DNA of 64,000 nt from Salminus brasiliensis (Eukaryota > Chordata > Actinopteri > Characiformes > Bryconidae): the NCBI RefSeq assembly GCF_030463535.1, contig NC_132901.1, positions 3,553,640 through 3,617,639 of the forward strand. The letters run 5' to 3'. A program made the position numbers and the translations under genes. Shown here piece after piece: positions 1-12,100 of this stretch (within the stretch, counting starts at the first letter, position 1; each line of letters opens with the position of its first letter). The notes beneath the pieces are model-generated. The model was not told the origin of the DNA, did not search any database, and saw nothing but the letters and a program-made list of their open reading frames with translations.

Positions 1-55
1 TGTTTATGTAAGTGGAATTGAGTAAGCTAAAGAGCAGCAGTGACAGCAGTATGAG

Positions 56-58
<3 letters not shown>

Positions 59-95
<37 letters not shown>
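59..95. repeat. (GT)n microsatellite
   Basis: About 18 uninterrupted GT units, followed by a short GA run. Simple-sequence repeat with no gene nearby. Confidence 0.95.
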
Positions 96-98
<3 letters not shown>

Positions 99-235
99 GA
101 GAGAGAGAGAGGGGAGGCGAGATGGGTTGGGTCGGATGTTTGGGCCTTTTTTGGACTATGCGTCTGAGGAATACGCCTTTCGTGTGTGTGTGTGTCTCCG
201 TTTAGATATATACAATAAAGTGGTACTCTGAGGGG

Positions 236-480
236 TTTCTATTTACATGTTAGGGCGGTTGCTCTGGTATGGTGTTGCCAGGTGGTTGCTGTGGTACTAG
301 CATCGCTACTAGAAAGGTGCGAAATGACTGCTATGGTATTTTTAGGCAGTTGTCATGATGTTGCATAGTGGTTGCTAGGGTGTTGCTTGGTGAGTTGCTA
401 TTATATCCCAGGTGGTTGTTCAGGTGTTGCAAAGTGTGTTGCTGCCAAAACATTTACACCCTGGCCTGTTGCAGCATCAT
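236..480. repeat. Degenerate GGTGGTTGCT-type minisatellite
   Basis: Irregular recurrence of 'GGTGGTTGCT', 'GGTATGGTGTTGCC' and 'GGTGTTGC' words every 20-35 bases. The complementary form (ACCACC, CACCATAGCA) recurs at 11880-12140, so this is a dispersed minisatellite family. The short ORFs crossing it are not genes. Confidence 0.6.
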
Positions 481-1125
481 TGCCATGGCAACGTGAGCGT
501 CACTACCGCTGCATTTACATCGGCAACTGCCGTCCTCGACCAGCATCGCTACCATGGCATCAGCAAATGCAGCGTTTCTTTACTACTGCGTCGACTGCTG
601 CCCACTGGCCTCGCCCAGCATCTGCCCATAGGGTAGGGACGTTCTAGAGCATTGCCTCCTCTCTGGATATTTGGCGTCAACAGTACAGCTACTAACCGAC
701 AACCGACAATTTGTGGCATATTTTTTCCTCCTCGCCCAATGACTTGTGCTCCATCCAGATCGCCATTGACTGACTAACTGCATGCTGCATAATTCAAAAG
801 CATGGCTTAGTTCCTCGCTCTAGCATTACCGAACCTCTAGAATATATGATGACTTTGAAGAACCCTTACAGTAACTGCTTTTAGCTCTTTTTGACCAAAT
901 AATCTCTAGGGCTGTTGACCGAAATGGGTCGGCCAGTGTCTGAAGCGTATAAGTGGCATTCCACCATGATTTTGAAGGTACTACAATCTCTCAGAGTGCA
1001 CTTGTGATTTCTAGTAAACATCGTAGCTCAGTACATCAGCTGAATGTGGACAAAATGCGAGACATTATTGCGAGTCTCGCTACTAATCGACAAACAGTGC
1101 ATCGAATTGAGCCAATGACGTTCGC
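481..1125. other. No gene or classified repeat seen
   Basis: AT/GC-balanced DNA with only short spurious ORFs (for example 953-1138). I see no splice-site-flanked homology to any family and no clear repeat. Confidence 0.5.
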
Positions 1126-1372
1126 TAGAGCTGAGTGATATGAAAAAAATCTTGTATCACGATATTTAGTATCATACGATATTTATCACAATTTATTTCG
1201 CAATGTCAACAAAATGTACCAACAGCATGAATTTTTTTTTAACTATTCTCCCATACTCAGTACCGGGATTTTTACTCAAAATATAATAATGATGCTCTTT
1301 AAGCACTGACGATATCCACGATAACAAAATTTATCACGATTTGATTAAACATGGTCAGATTGCCCAGCTCTA
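1126..1372. mobile_element. hAT-like non-autonomous element
   Basis: The left end 'TAGAGCTGAGTGATATGA' and the reverse complement of the right end 'TAGAGCTGGGCAATCTGA' form terminal inverted repeats. The interior is AT-rich with repeated 'ATCACGATAT' words, as in many fish hAT-derived repeats. The 8 flanking bases on each side match at 5 positions, which would be a decayed target-site duplication. Family assignment is inference. Confidence 0.5.
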
Positions 1373-1509
1373 ACATTTTCTCATATAAGAAACTGATAAC
1401 TACGAGCCACTAGACGCTGTGAATTTCAGGTATTTTTCCATGTATATTGTTAATGTGAGACTTCTAGGATGTCTCTAGGAGGGTACGGTAAGGACTTCAG
1501 AGGACAACG

Positions 1510-1610
1510 CCTGTGCCAGCCAACATCGCTTAAGAGTGATGAGGAAAGAGAGAGCGCCATCTACCCACCTGGAGAGAGCTTGAGCAATTTTGCTCCCTCC
1601 GACTCCAACC
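1510..1610 (-). repeat. Fragment of the SINE-like repeat also at 62750-63125
   Basis: The segment with 'AACATCGCTTAAGAGTGATG' and 'GCGCCATCTACCCACC' followed by 'GGAGAGAGC' matches 62950-63040 closely. The match stops abruptly at the G-run hairpin beginning at 1609. Orientation is assigned from the tRNA-like head at the right end of the longer copy. Confidence 0.55.
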
Positions 1611-1669
1611 TATATGCCTCGAATGTTGGGGGGGGGGGGGGGGGGGGGGGGGCATTCGAGGTATATAGG
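1609..1669. repeat. G25 tract between 17-bp inverted repeats
   Basis: Left arm 1609-1625 and right arm 1653-1669 are reverse complements with one mismatch. They enclose two T and then 25 consecutive G (1628-1652). This could fold as a hairpin with a G-quadruplex-capable loop. It could also be an assembly or polishing artefact. Confidence 0.8.
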
Positions 1670-2594
1670 TTCTTCTAGGAAACCACAAAGGTTACCCAGG
1701 AATCTGGAGTTGAAGTATGGTGCTTGATGGATCCCAGTCAGGTTAGTTAGAGGTAGCTGAGGTCGTAGTGAGGTAGTTGAATTGATTATCAAGAGTTCAT
1801 TCAAGTGGGAAGGATCTTCCAGGTACCTGCACTGAATTCACAGAAAATAATCTTCTGCTCGGGGTTAAACACACGTGAAGTAAACAAAGTTAATTTGGGT
1901 AATCCACAGTGGCTTTCATTTAACCTCCATTCCCTGGGATGGGCTGAGTCATAGCTACAGAAGCGACTTACATAGGCCACGCTGGGGAGCCAGGTACCAA
2001 ACGAGACCAGACGACTCTGTTTTGAAGAACGACAAACAACATGGCATCACGCAGACCTTGGAAAAGTGCCGGGAGTTACATCGCAGAGCTGAGTACGACA
2101 TGTGAGCAGGTTGAGCTTCACAGAGGGTAGCTTCAACTCAAAGAAACAACATGAGGGATGAAGTTTCACAGCTTTACTGCTCTGCACGTTCAGTTTCCCC
2201 CCCTTACGCAAAATGTTAGCTATCATCTGAGACGTGTGGATGTTGGAAGTTACCTTCTTTGGCTTTGCACTGGATCTACATGCCAGAGCACTTTTTTACA
2301 TTTGCACAGAGAATCAGGTCTGGACATTTTTTCACAGTTGCCCTTTCACTCATCTAGCACACCTAAACTATACTAGGATAAAGTCTGGGTAATGTCCGGT
2401 ACAAACGATGTGGACATTTGAATTCACACATACATCTCCTCTTTGTAATGTCCAGAAAAGTTCTGGGAAAGGGGCTCAGAGCCAAACTAAATGAATCAGT
2501 CATGATAAAATCGTTAAATATTATACTTCTGTAGAATATGAACATATGTAGGTCTACAGTGTATTTGTTTTTATTTTGTAAGTATAGGCCTACA
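1670..2594. other. Unclassified intergenic DNA
   Basis: No convincing exon or repeat class. The 72-aa ORF at 2158-2376 has no recognisable domain and no neighbouring exons. Confidence 0.45.
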
Positions 2595-3175
2595 AAAAAT
2601 AAACCTTCCCGGGGTGGCCGGCTTATTAAAATTTGACCAAAAGCGAACTGACGACTCATTCAGAAGGTCACAAAAGAATGACGGTGAACGTCTGAAGAAA
2701 CTGCGGGCCTCACTTGTCTCAGTTAAGGTCAACGTACATGATTACACAATAAGAAAGACGGCAGGCAAAAATGACATCCATGGAAGAGTTGCAAGGGGCA
2801 AACTACTGCTGCCCAAAAAGAACAAGTCAAAGGCTCATCTCACATCTGCCAAAACATATCTAGATGACCCCCAAGACTTTTGGGATAATATTCTGTGGAC
2901 TGATGAGTTAAAGGTGGAATGTTTTTAAAAGACATGAGTCCTGTTATCTCTGGAATAAAGCTAACACTGCACTCCACCATAAGAATATCATACCAACAGT
3001 CAAATGTACTGGTGGTAGCCTGATGGTCTGGGGCTGCTTTGCTCCTGCAGGACACAGACAACTTGTCAAAATTGATGGAACCATGAATTCTGCTCTCTAT
3101 CAAAAAACAGCGCAGTTGGGTTATGCAGCAGGACAATGACCTGAATCCCACAAGCAAGTACAGAAGTCCCAATCA
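2595..3175 (+). pseudogene. Tc1/mariner transposase remnant
   Basis: The open stretch 2614-2928 reads as the middle of a Tc1-type transposase: a DNA-binding part followed by 'DFWDNILWTDE', the second-strand motif holding a DDE-type catalytic Asp. Downstream, in other frames, come 'GGSLMVWGCF'-like and 'MQQDND'-like motifs (about 3008-3040 and 3122-3142), the third part of a Tc1 catalytic core. A stop after 'KVECF' and frame changes show it is dead. It is unrelated to the nicotinic receptor genes. Confidence 0.75.
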
Positions 3176-4940
3176 GGTTATTGTCCTCCTGATCTGATCC
3201 GAGTCTCAGACTCCATCCTATCAGCTGATACCGATCCGATCTTTGTGTGTGTATAAATTATCAGATGAGCTGCTGATTAATATGTTCAGTAAAATCCCTT
3301 CATTTTTAGTATCAGTTTCACACTCCAGTACACACTCTAGACTGATATCTGTTGCTGTTGGTCTACTGGTGTGTAATAACAGGTTTATAGTGGGTGAATG
3401 TGCTGTGTGTGATTGGGGTTTCTATAGCACGAGTGTGTGTATTAGCATTAGCATTAGCCTCCACTCAGTTCTTAATGGGCTCTTCAGTGCTGGTTTAAAA
3501 ACAGAGAACGGCGAGTGCCGGTTCTCCCGCTGGTAAAACAGAGTGTTTTAGTGAGAGTTTTATAAAGGGTCAGATATTATGGTCAGTTTTCATGTTCATC
3601 TGTAAAATAGCTCCACACTACTACTGAGAGCATCCACACTGCTGCCAACTGGGTGATACTGTCCATTAACGGTGACTTGAGGACACCATTGCTAGGGCGC
3701 TCTGAACACCAGAACTAGATTGGTATTAAAATAGCCAATTCCAGATCCATTACAATATACCTGGATGGGCCCCCATATCTATCAGAAATATTTTAATATG
3801 ACAAATGTGCAAAAAATAGAGGGGCAAACGCAGAAATTTGAGTGCTTATTAAACCAATAGTGTGAAGTTGTATATCTGTCTACCCCTGTAATACTGCTGT
3901 AGGTGGACTAGGCCAAGGTCAGGTAGCAGACACACACAAACACACACACTGATTTGAAGCAGATCTGAGCACTGAATTGCTGCCGGGGACAAGCACTCAG
4001 AAATGACTAATGTGTAATAGAGTTATTGCGGCTCATCTGGATGTGTGTGTGTGTGTGTGTGTCTGAGTGTGTCTCAGCATAATGTAACGGATCATTGCGA
4101 TCGGATGTGACATTATCTTGGATCCGTGACAAAGACTAGGTGTATGTCAGAGCATCATGTTCACAGAGAACAGGCAAAGTCAGACACAATCTTGTCTCTC
4201 ACACACACACATACACTCGGGCAGTGGGGGTGGACTGGTGTCGGTGTGTGTTGCAGTATTTTTTATTTTTTTTTCATGGCACTGGGGTGGTTGATGTTTT
4301 CCTGGCGCTCTGTGTGTAGCTGATGAGATGTGAAGGCGTGCGGTGCGCTATGAAATCACTCTGACATGTTTGTGTTTTCACCTTTCCTGCAGAAACTGAC
4401 CGCATGCAGGCCGGCTGACACGTTGGCCTTTTCTGGACGTTCACCTTGAGAACTGCGGAGGGACTCTAAACTTTTAATGTGTACTTTTACTGTGTAATAA
4501 TACAGTATACTGATGAGCCGACTGAGCGAGTCAGGCCTGAGGCTTGTGCATAAGTGTAATTAAGAACTGTCAGATTCATCAAAGACTCTTCAGACCTTGT
4601 GCTAACACTCATCAAACATGGCCTCCTCTAATCAGCTGTCTAAAGATCTGAGAATTACAGTAATCAATGTATCAATCAGTAACTGCAAAGGTCAAGAGGA
4701 GGTCTGGAAGACCAACACAATGGTCTGATAAAACTGTTCATATGCTGGTAAGACAGGCAAATCACCCCCCATAACTTGATTTTGGTCAATATGAAGGAGA
4801 CAGACTGTTCCCTGCCAACCCAGAAGGTGGCGCTAGTGATATTAGAAGGACAGATAGGGAGTATAGTGTTACATTTATGGGGCCTTTGTATCAACCGGTT
4901 TTATTGGCCTGTAATGTACTGGTCTGGCCTTACGCTCAGT
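3176..4940. other. Intergenic, microsatellites only
   Basis: Contains 'GATACCGATCCGATC'-type hAT-like sequence near 3225, a (GT)n at about 4042-4062 and short CA runs near 3930 and 4200. No signal-peptide exon for the downstream beta subunit could be identified. A 'TTTCCTGCAG' acceptor-like site at about 4383-4392 has no readable coding exon after it. Confidence 0.5.
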
Positions 4941-5364
4941 CACCTATATGTCCAAATGTTTGTGGACACCCCTTCTCATGAATGCATTCAACTACTTTAT
5001 AAATAGGACTCTCTGGAGAAGGTAAACCAACATTGGCTCCATGCCAGGCATGGGCTAGGGGACTGTATAAAGCCCCCCAGCATTGAGGAGGAGTGGAAGA
5101 ACTGTGTTCCCTGATCCAAAACGTTTGAGATGAGTTGGGGAGTTGGGAGTGATGAGGTTGGGTGGTAAACATCCACTATCCTGACCTCAATAATACTCTT
5201 GTTGCTGAGTGCAATCAAATCCTTGCAGCAATGCTCCTCCAGAATCTACTAGAAAGCCTTACTTCTTCTCTGGACATTAGAGACAGTTAATCCAACCAAA
5301 GCAGGATAAAGTCTAATACTCCTGCTTTGAGCAGGTGTCCCAATACTTTTGTCCATTTAGTGTG
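4941..5364. mobile_element. TA-type MITE (CACTATATG family), near-complete copy
   Basis: Begins 'CACCTATATGTCCAAATG' and 'TGTGGACACC', ends 'CCCAATACTTTTGTCC' and 'ATTTAGTG'. The two ends are imperfect terminal inverted repeats. The interior has the family hallmarks 'TATAAAGCCCCCCAGCATTG' and 'GAGTGCAATCAAATCCTTGC'. It lies directly against beta-subunit exon 2, leaving about 25 bases between element and exon. Mariner/Tc1-like ends suggest a non-autonomous DNA transposon. Confidence 0.75.
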
Positions 5365-5388
5365 TGTGTGTTTTCTACGTGTGGTCAG

Positions 5389-5534
5389 GTTCTCTAGAGG
5401 CCGACGCTGAGGAGAGGCTGGTGGAGTTTCTGTTGGGTCCTGAGCGCTACAATAAACTCATCAGACCGGCGGTCAATAAGAGCCAGCAGGTCACCATCGG
5501 CATCAAAGTGTCCCTGGCTCAGCTAATCAGTGTG
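5389..5534 (+). CDS. chrnb5: Beta subunit exon 2: N-terminal extracellular domain
   Basis: 146 bp between 'GTCAG' and 'GTGAGT'. It starts in phase 1, needing one G from the missing exon 1 to make Gly. It reads [10 protein letters not shown]..., then '[11 protein letters not shown]' and 'VSLAQLISV', the mature N-terminal helix and first strands of beta2/beta4 subunits. It contains an N-K-S glycosylation sequon. The exon size and phases match the family pattern seen again in the alpha gene. Confidence 0.93.
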
Positions 5535-5541
5535 GTGAGTG

Positions 5542-5581
<40 letters not shown>

Positions 5582-8500
5582 TAACACTACATTTACACAC
5601 ATCACACACTACACTTAAGTGCTAAACACACTCTCCTAATCCTGCCTTGCTGTTCTCACCCCCGCACAGAACGAACGGGAGCAGATCATGACGACGAACG
5701 TGTGGCTCACTCAGGTGAGACAGTCCACCTGCAGCTCGCTGACACACTGCCACATACACACTTTACTGCACACACACTCACACACACAGGCAAGTGAGGT
5801 TCTAAAATCAGGGTTCAGTTCTCCTGATGTCCACTCTAAACATACACTGATCAGCCATAACATTAAAACCACTGAACCATTGATCATCTTCATCTAAAGT
5901 GGCTTGAAGGTGATGGAGGTGGTGGAAGCAGGAAAACTGGCAAGCTTAGAGTGTCTGAGACACTTTCACAAGAACCAAACTGTGAGGTTCTAGATAATAA
6001 CAGGGTCAGAACATCTCCAAAACATCTGGCATGTGGGGTTTTCTCTCTCTGTAAGCAGTGGTCAGTACCTACCGAAAGTGCTCCAAGGAAGGACAACCAG
6101 TGAACCAGGGACGGGGTCATGGGTGCCCAAGGCTCACCGATGCTCATGGAGGCTCTGCCCACCTCACAACTTACAGGACTGGCTTATAGGATCTGCTGCT
6201 AACATTAGTCTTGGTGCCAGATCCCACAGGACACCTTCAGAGGTCTTGTGGAGTCCATTCCAGTCAAATTCAGTCAACACTGATTTAGAGGCATGGGGAG
6301 CACCTACACCTACACAATATTAGACCAATATTAGTGGTTTTAATGTTATGGCTGATCAGTGTATAGGGTAAATAATAGGGTCTTTTACAATTATAATAAT
6401 TAATATATAAATTACCTCTTTTCTCATTGGCTGCCGTGTATTGTGCTGAAACACTCCTTATATGGATGGATGGGCTCGTTACATGATATTTTGTCCATAT
6501 CATACAGCCCCCAAACAGACTGTGAAATATTGTCATGATGTTTTATGCCATCCCCATAGTCCTCTCCGATGCAGCTGTGCTCGCCAGATAAAAACTGTTT
6601 ATGTTTCCTCCATGTCCCCTGTAGGAGTGGAACGACTACAGACTCGTGTGGGACCCAGATGAATATGACGGCATCAAAAAACTCCGGATCCCCTCCCACC
6701 ACATCTGGCTGCCTGATATAGTCCTCTACAACAAGTATGCCACAGCTGCTGTTCCTCAAACCCTTCATTAGCCAGTCACTGCCCATTACGTACGCTATAT
6801 GTTCAAATGTTTGTGGACACCCCTTCTAACGAATGCATTCGGCTGCTTTAAGCTGTACTCATTGCTGACACAGGTGTGCAAATGCACACACACAGCTTGT
6901 CTAGTCCCTGCAGAGAAGTACAGCCAATAGAATAGAATAGGCTATTAAATCCTGACAGCAGTGATCTAGCTAGTCCTGGGACAGTAGACACAGTTATTTT
7001 AACAACAGCAAAATAAACTCTTTTTAATACCATTGATTTCAGAAGAAACAATGAATGAGTAGGTGTCCCAATACTTGTGTCCATATAGCATATGTGCTTC
7101 ACTGTCTGTTTGTCAAACATTTAGCCAGTGATTTATGAACTGATAAACTGAACTAGCAAATTGATTGACTTGTTAACAGAGCGAACGTACAGTCATGTGA
7201 AAAATATAGACAATTCAACAATATTGAGCAATGAAGGTAATATATCTAAACTCATACACCTAAAGAAAACCCCTTTTTTCTGAAGTTTTAGGATTATGAT
7301 CCGGGCTCCTTCCTTCGAGCCATTCCTCTGTGGATTTATAAAATGCTTTGGATCATTGTCATGTTGCGTGGTCCATCTCCAATTCAGCCTCAGCAGTTTT
7401 TGTACAGATGGCCTCACATTTTCCTTAAGCTCCTTTTGATACAATCAAGAATCTATCCACCCATTCATCCTCTTATCTGCTTTCTACCGGTCAGGGTCGT
7501 GGTAGTTTCCGAGCCCTACCCGGCTGTCATTTGGCGCAAGGCAGGAATACCCCTTTGGACAGCGCGCCAGTCCACAGTATAAAGAATTCAAAGAATTCAT
7601 AAACCCCTTCCCAGACTCACCTGCTTCCACAGCCTTCTTTCTGAAGGCCTCAGAGAGCTGTTTGGATCTGGCCAATGGCAGTGATTTTCACCACTCACTT
7701 CAACAATCAAGAGCTAATCGGTCTAAATGTCGGGGGGTTTAAAAAAGACAGGCTCCTCCAGAATCCTCTCAAACCATGTCCAACCAAATCATCTACAGCT
7801 GATGTGAAGCACCTGATTCTAATTGTAGGTATTTGGACTAGGTATAAATATAGGGGTGTTCTAAATGTGTGTCCCTCACAAGAACAAAAATCTATTCAAT
7901 ACGTTTAATACATCTAATTTAATTTCCTCAGTTGTATGTGTCTCAGTATTGATCACATAAAGATCAATGGTTTTCATGGTTCCTAGTGAATATATATTTG
8001 ATCCCAGACAGTTATAATATCATTGAGGGTGCGCTTATATCAGCAGTTCTTCAGAAAAAAAGAACCCATCTAAGTAGCAGGATGCCCTAAGCAGAATTTT
8101 ATACATCAGTTTGTTTTGGTTGTTTGCTGCGTATTAATGCCATAAGCCTCCTAATCTTTGGGAGGATTTTAAGCTTGACACGCTGTGGATGTTTTCCTTT
8201 TTTTTTTCCCCCCGCTGGAAACACAATACTCCAAGCAGGCTGTCAGTGTTCCAAAAGACTGACTAATTATGCCATGGAGTTGCCAAAAGCGAGAGAGCAG
8301 CCGCCTCACCATGCTGCTACCCTGTCAGGTCGCTTGGGCGTTTTTAGAACAATCCCATCCGCGGAACGCTGCGATAAACGATACGGCTCATGCGTTCAGC
8401 ATTGTACTATATCTAGGTCACTGAAGAGCGCCTTGTAGAGTGCAGCTGGGCTCTGGGTGTTTGAAATAAGGCACATCCCGTGCCACAGGTTTCTTCATGA

Positions 8501-9102
8501 TTCAGCGCTTCACTTTCAGCCCGGAGAAACCGGAGGGGTCATGAAAGACCACGGAGGGGGGGATGGGAAGAGTGTAAGAGTGTGTGTAATACGCAAATGG
8601 ATCAAGTAAGAAGCGATTATGGCGTTTGATGATGTTTTAATTCGCTTAGAAGGCGTTTCGGGACGCTTCACAGACAATCACGGGCCGTGTAATCCCTTGC
8701 TAAAATAGACGCTCTGTTTCCCCGCTAATTTTAATTGAAACACTGTATATGAAAGTCTTCGAAGGGACGGAAATAGAGGGTGGATCAGTAATTGGTTAAT
8801 GAATGCATAATAATCAGACCCAGCGTGAGATAGCTGGCGTTTTTACCTACACAGTAGACAACAGTGCCCTTTAATGTGATGATGCACAGTACGGATTACC
8901 CTGATCTGATCTATATATATATATAAATCAGCTGTAGAAAGTTCAGCCCAGGTGATTTTAAAGGACGCAATCTGTGCATGATTCATCAGGAGCCAGTAGT
9001 AATATCTGCAGTGGCAGAATTCGAGGGCTCGGCTATTATACACTTGGCGGTAATGATAAAAGCAAGCTCAGTGCTGAGGAAAAGGAGTAGGCTAAGTGGC
9101 TC

Positions 9103-9166
<64 letters not shown>

Positions 9167-12100
9167 TATATTGACGATAACTCAGCTCTTATTGGCTGTA
9201 GAGTAGAGAGGGTGGGATAGGGTGTGTGGGTTTAAGTGGTGGTGGATATCTCTACGAACCCCCAGTCCCAAATGGCACCCTTGCGGTCCAGTAGTAGTCA
9301 TGCGCGTGTACCCACGAGGAGGCCGTAGGGTGTCCCATTTGTAATTCTCTTGCTCTAAAGGGTGTTCACATACGTCCTCTGTCCTCCCTTGTCAAACTTT
9401 TCCTTGTCTCTTTCTCTCTCAGTGCAGACGGCGTGTATGAAGTCTCCTTCTACAGCAACGCCATTGTCGGCAACTCAGGCGACATCTTCTGGCTCCCTCC
9501 GGCCATCTACAGGAGCGCCTGCGCCATTGAGGTGCGGAACTTCCCCTTCGACCAGCAGAACTGCACGCTCAAGTTCCGCTCCTGGACGTACGACCGCACC
9601 GAGCTGGACCTGGTGCTGACCTCGGACTTCGCCAGCCGCGACGACTATACGCCCAGCGGCGAGTGGGACATCGTCTCGCTGCCAGGCCGCAAGAACGAAG
9701 ACCCCAACGACGCCACGTACATGGACGTGACGTACGACTTCGTCATCAAGCGCAAGCCTCTCTTCTACACCATCAACCTCATCATCCCCTGCGTGCTCAT
9801 CACCTCACTGGCCATCCTGGTCTTCTACCTGCCGTCAGACTGTGGCGAGAAGATGACACTTTGCATCTCCGTTCTTCTGGCACTCACTGTGTTCCTGCTG
9901 CTGATCTCCAAGATCGTACCCCCCACCTCACTGGCCGTTCCACTTATTGGGAAGTACCTGATGTTCACAATGGTACTGGTCACGTTCTCCATCGTCACAA
10001 GCGTCTGCGTTCTCAACGTACACCACCGCTCGCCGTCCACTCACCGCATGCCCGAGTGGGTCAAGCGTGTCTTCTTGCGCCGGCTGCCCATCTTTTTACT
10101 CATGCGGCGGCCCGGAAGTTCCAACGTGCGGGAAAGGTTCAGGCGGAAGCATCAGCGCAAGTCATTCTCCAGCAGCCCGCAGGACGGTGACACCTACATC
10201 CTTGGCGACGACCCAGGCAGGACCTGGAGGCTGGGCGAACTGCCCGAAGGGTCTGAGTTTAGGCAGAGGGTCAGGCTCAGACGCGACCCAGAAGTGGACG
10301 AGGCCATAGAGGGCGTGCGTTTCATCGCCGAACACATGAAGGTCGAGGACGACGATGAAGGGGTGAGGAGCACCACTGTGGAACGTTTAGGGTTCAGCTT
10401 TTCTAGAACAGCTAAGTGCTTAAGATCACTTTAACTGTTAGAGAGAGTGTTCAGTGTCTCAGGAGTCTGAGCTGTTTTGGTGGCACGAGGGGAAGCCACG
10501 CAATACCAGGCAGGTGGTTTTAATGTTCTGGCTGATTGGTGTGCATAAACACATATACACATACACATATCAGAATATAAGGACCACCTGCCTAATAGTG
10601 GGAAGAACCACCCATGGCTTGGATGACACTAGCAAGACGTCATGAAATGGACTGGCGGAAGGTAGTCATTATAGAGGTCAGCTACGAGCTGGGAGTTGCC
10701 GTTTCCCTCTGGCATCAGTGACTCGTGGGGCACCACTGTCATGCTGTTGTACATCTTCATTACTGAAGGTATCGTTAAAGGCTTCTTGCACATTGGCCCG
10801 TGGGTGTCATTCCCCTCTGGCATCAGTGGCCCATGGGGCACCACTGTCATGCTGTTGTACACCTTCATTACGCCGGCTCTAGAACATCCCACAAAGTTAG
10901 CAGTTTTCGAGATGCTACCACCCTTCGCCCGCAGTCACGGTCATTTCAGAATATTATGACCGCCTCTGGTTTGGAATGAACTCGGCCTGGGACGTCACAG
11001 ATGCCACACGACAGTATAAATAAGCGAGCACCAGTCAGTTGTAGCAGAGCGCAAAACGATCTTCACCAAGGTGAGGGGTGGTAGATTGTTGTACACCGCT
11101 AACTTCATGGGATGTTCCAGAGCTGCCATAGTGAAGGTACCGTTAAAGGCTTCTTGCACATTGGCCCGTGGGTGTCATTCCCCTCTGGCATCAATGGCCC
11201 GTGGGGCACCACTATGGCAAGTTGTACAGAGCAATTGATGCGCCATGGTTAACCTACTAACCTCTATATTAAACACCTTCCATCATCCATCGTCTTGCTA
11301 GTGTCCTCCAAACCAAGGCTGGTTATTCCCACTATTATTATTATTAATAATTTTTTATTTATGTGGGTTTTATATGTCATTTAATGTCCTTCAAGTTGGT
11401 CTTCATAACAGTGACCTAAACATTCAGTAAGAAAGCATTAACTACGATGAGTATGAATATGCAAATAGCCACATTCCCACCTACCTCTAGAATTAGCAGG
11501 CCTATGTTTGGTAAAGTAAGTAAGTGCATAGGCTTTCAAACACCAGTAATACATCGAGACAGCACATAGCCAAGCCCAGCAAAGCACAGCAAGATTTAAG
11601 CTGGCTTGCCAAGTTTTGTGTTTGTAAACTCTAATGTAGGCCTGGGGGCGTCGCGGTGCCGCTCGGGACAACGCTCGTTCTGTAATTTATTTACAGATGT
11701 TGCTGTAAGTGTATTTTGTTCAGATGCTGCATATCTTCACTGTCCTAACACATCCTTGCATCTCTGAAATGCTGCATCATAATTATGGTGGAGCGTTGCA
11801 AAGCTCAGCCCGCGGTTGTTGACATACCCACACCGCTCCAGCTCATGATCATACAAATATCCTAGTAACAGCCAATCAACCATATGGGGTAACCACCTGA
11901 ACAACCACCTAGGACACCATAGCAGCTGCCTAGCAGCCACTTGGAACATCCCAGAAACCACCTGAAATACCATAGCAGTCACCTTTCCACACGATAGCTC
12001 TCATCTAGCAAACACTAAGCAACACCATAGTTAATACCTGGGATACCATGTACCAACCCCATATCAACCACATGAGATGCCATCAGCAACCACTGAGCAG

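Noticed and set aside
4274..4322. Short hydrophobic ORF (MALGWLMFSW...) as beta signal peptide
   Set aside because: It ends in a stop and has no usable donor in the phase needed by the exon at 5389.
4370..4460. Possible upstream exon of the beta gene after 'TTTCCTGCAG'
   Set aside because: No hydrophobic signal peptide, no phase-1 donor ending in G, and no family similarity. The first exon is more likely outside the window.
7188..7450. Independent gene on the minus strand ('QHDNDPKH')
   Set aside because: This is the Tc1 transposase catalytic motif in a short broken remnant.
9663..10190. 175-codon plus-strand ORF in another frame of beta exon 5
   Set aside because: Overlaps the receptor frame; the His/Arg-rich product has no family similarity.
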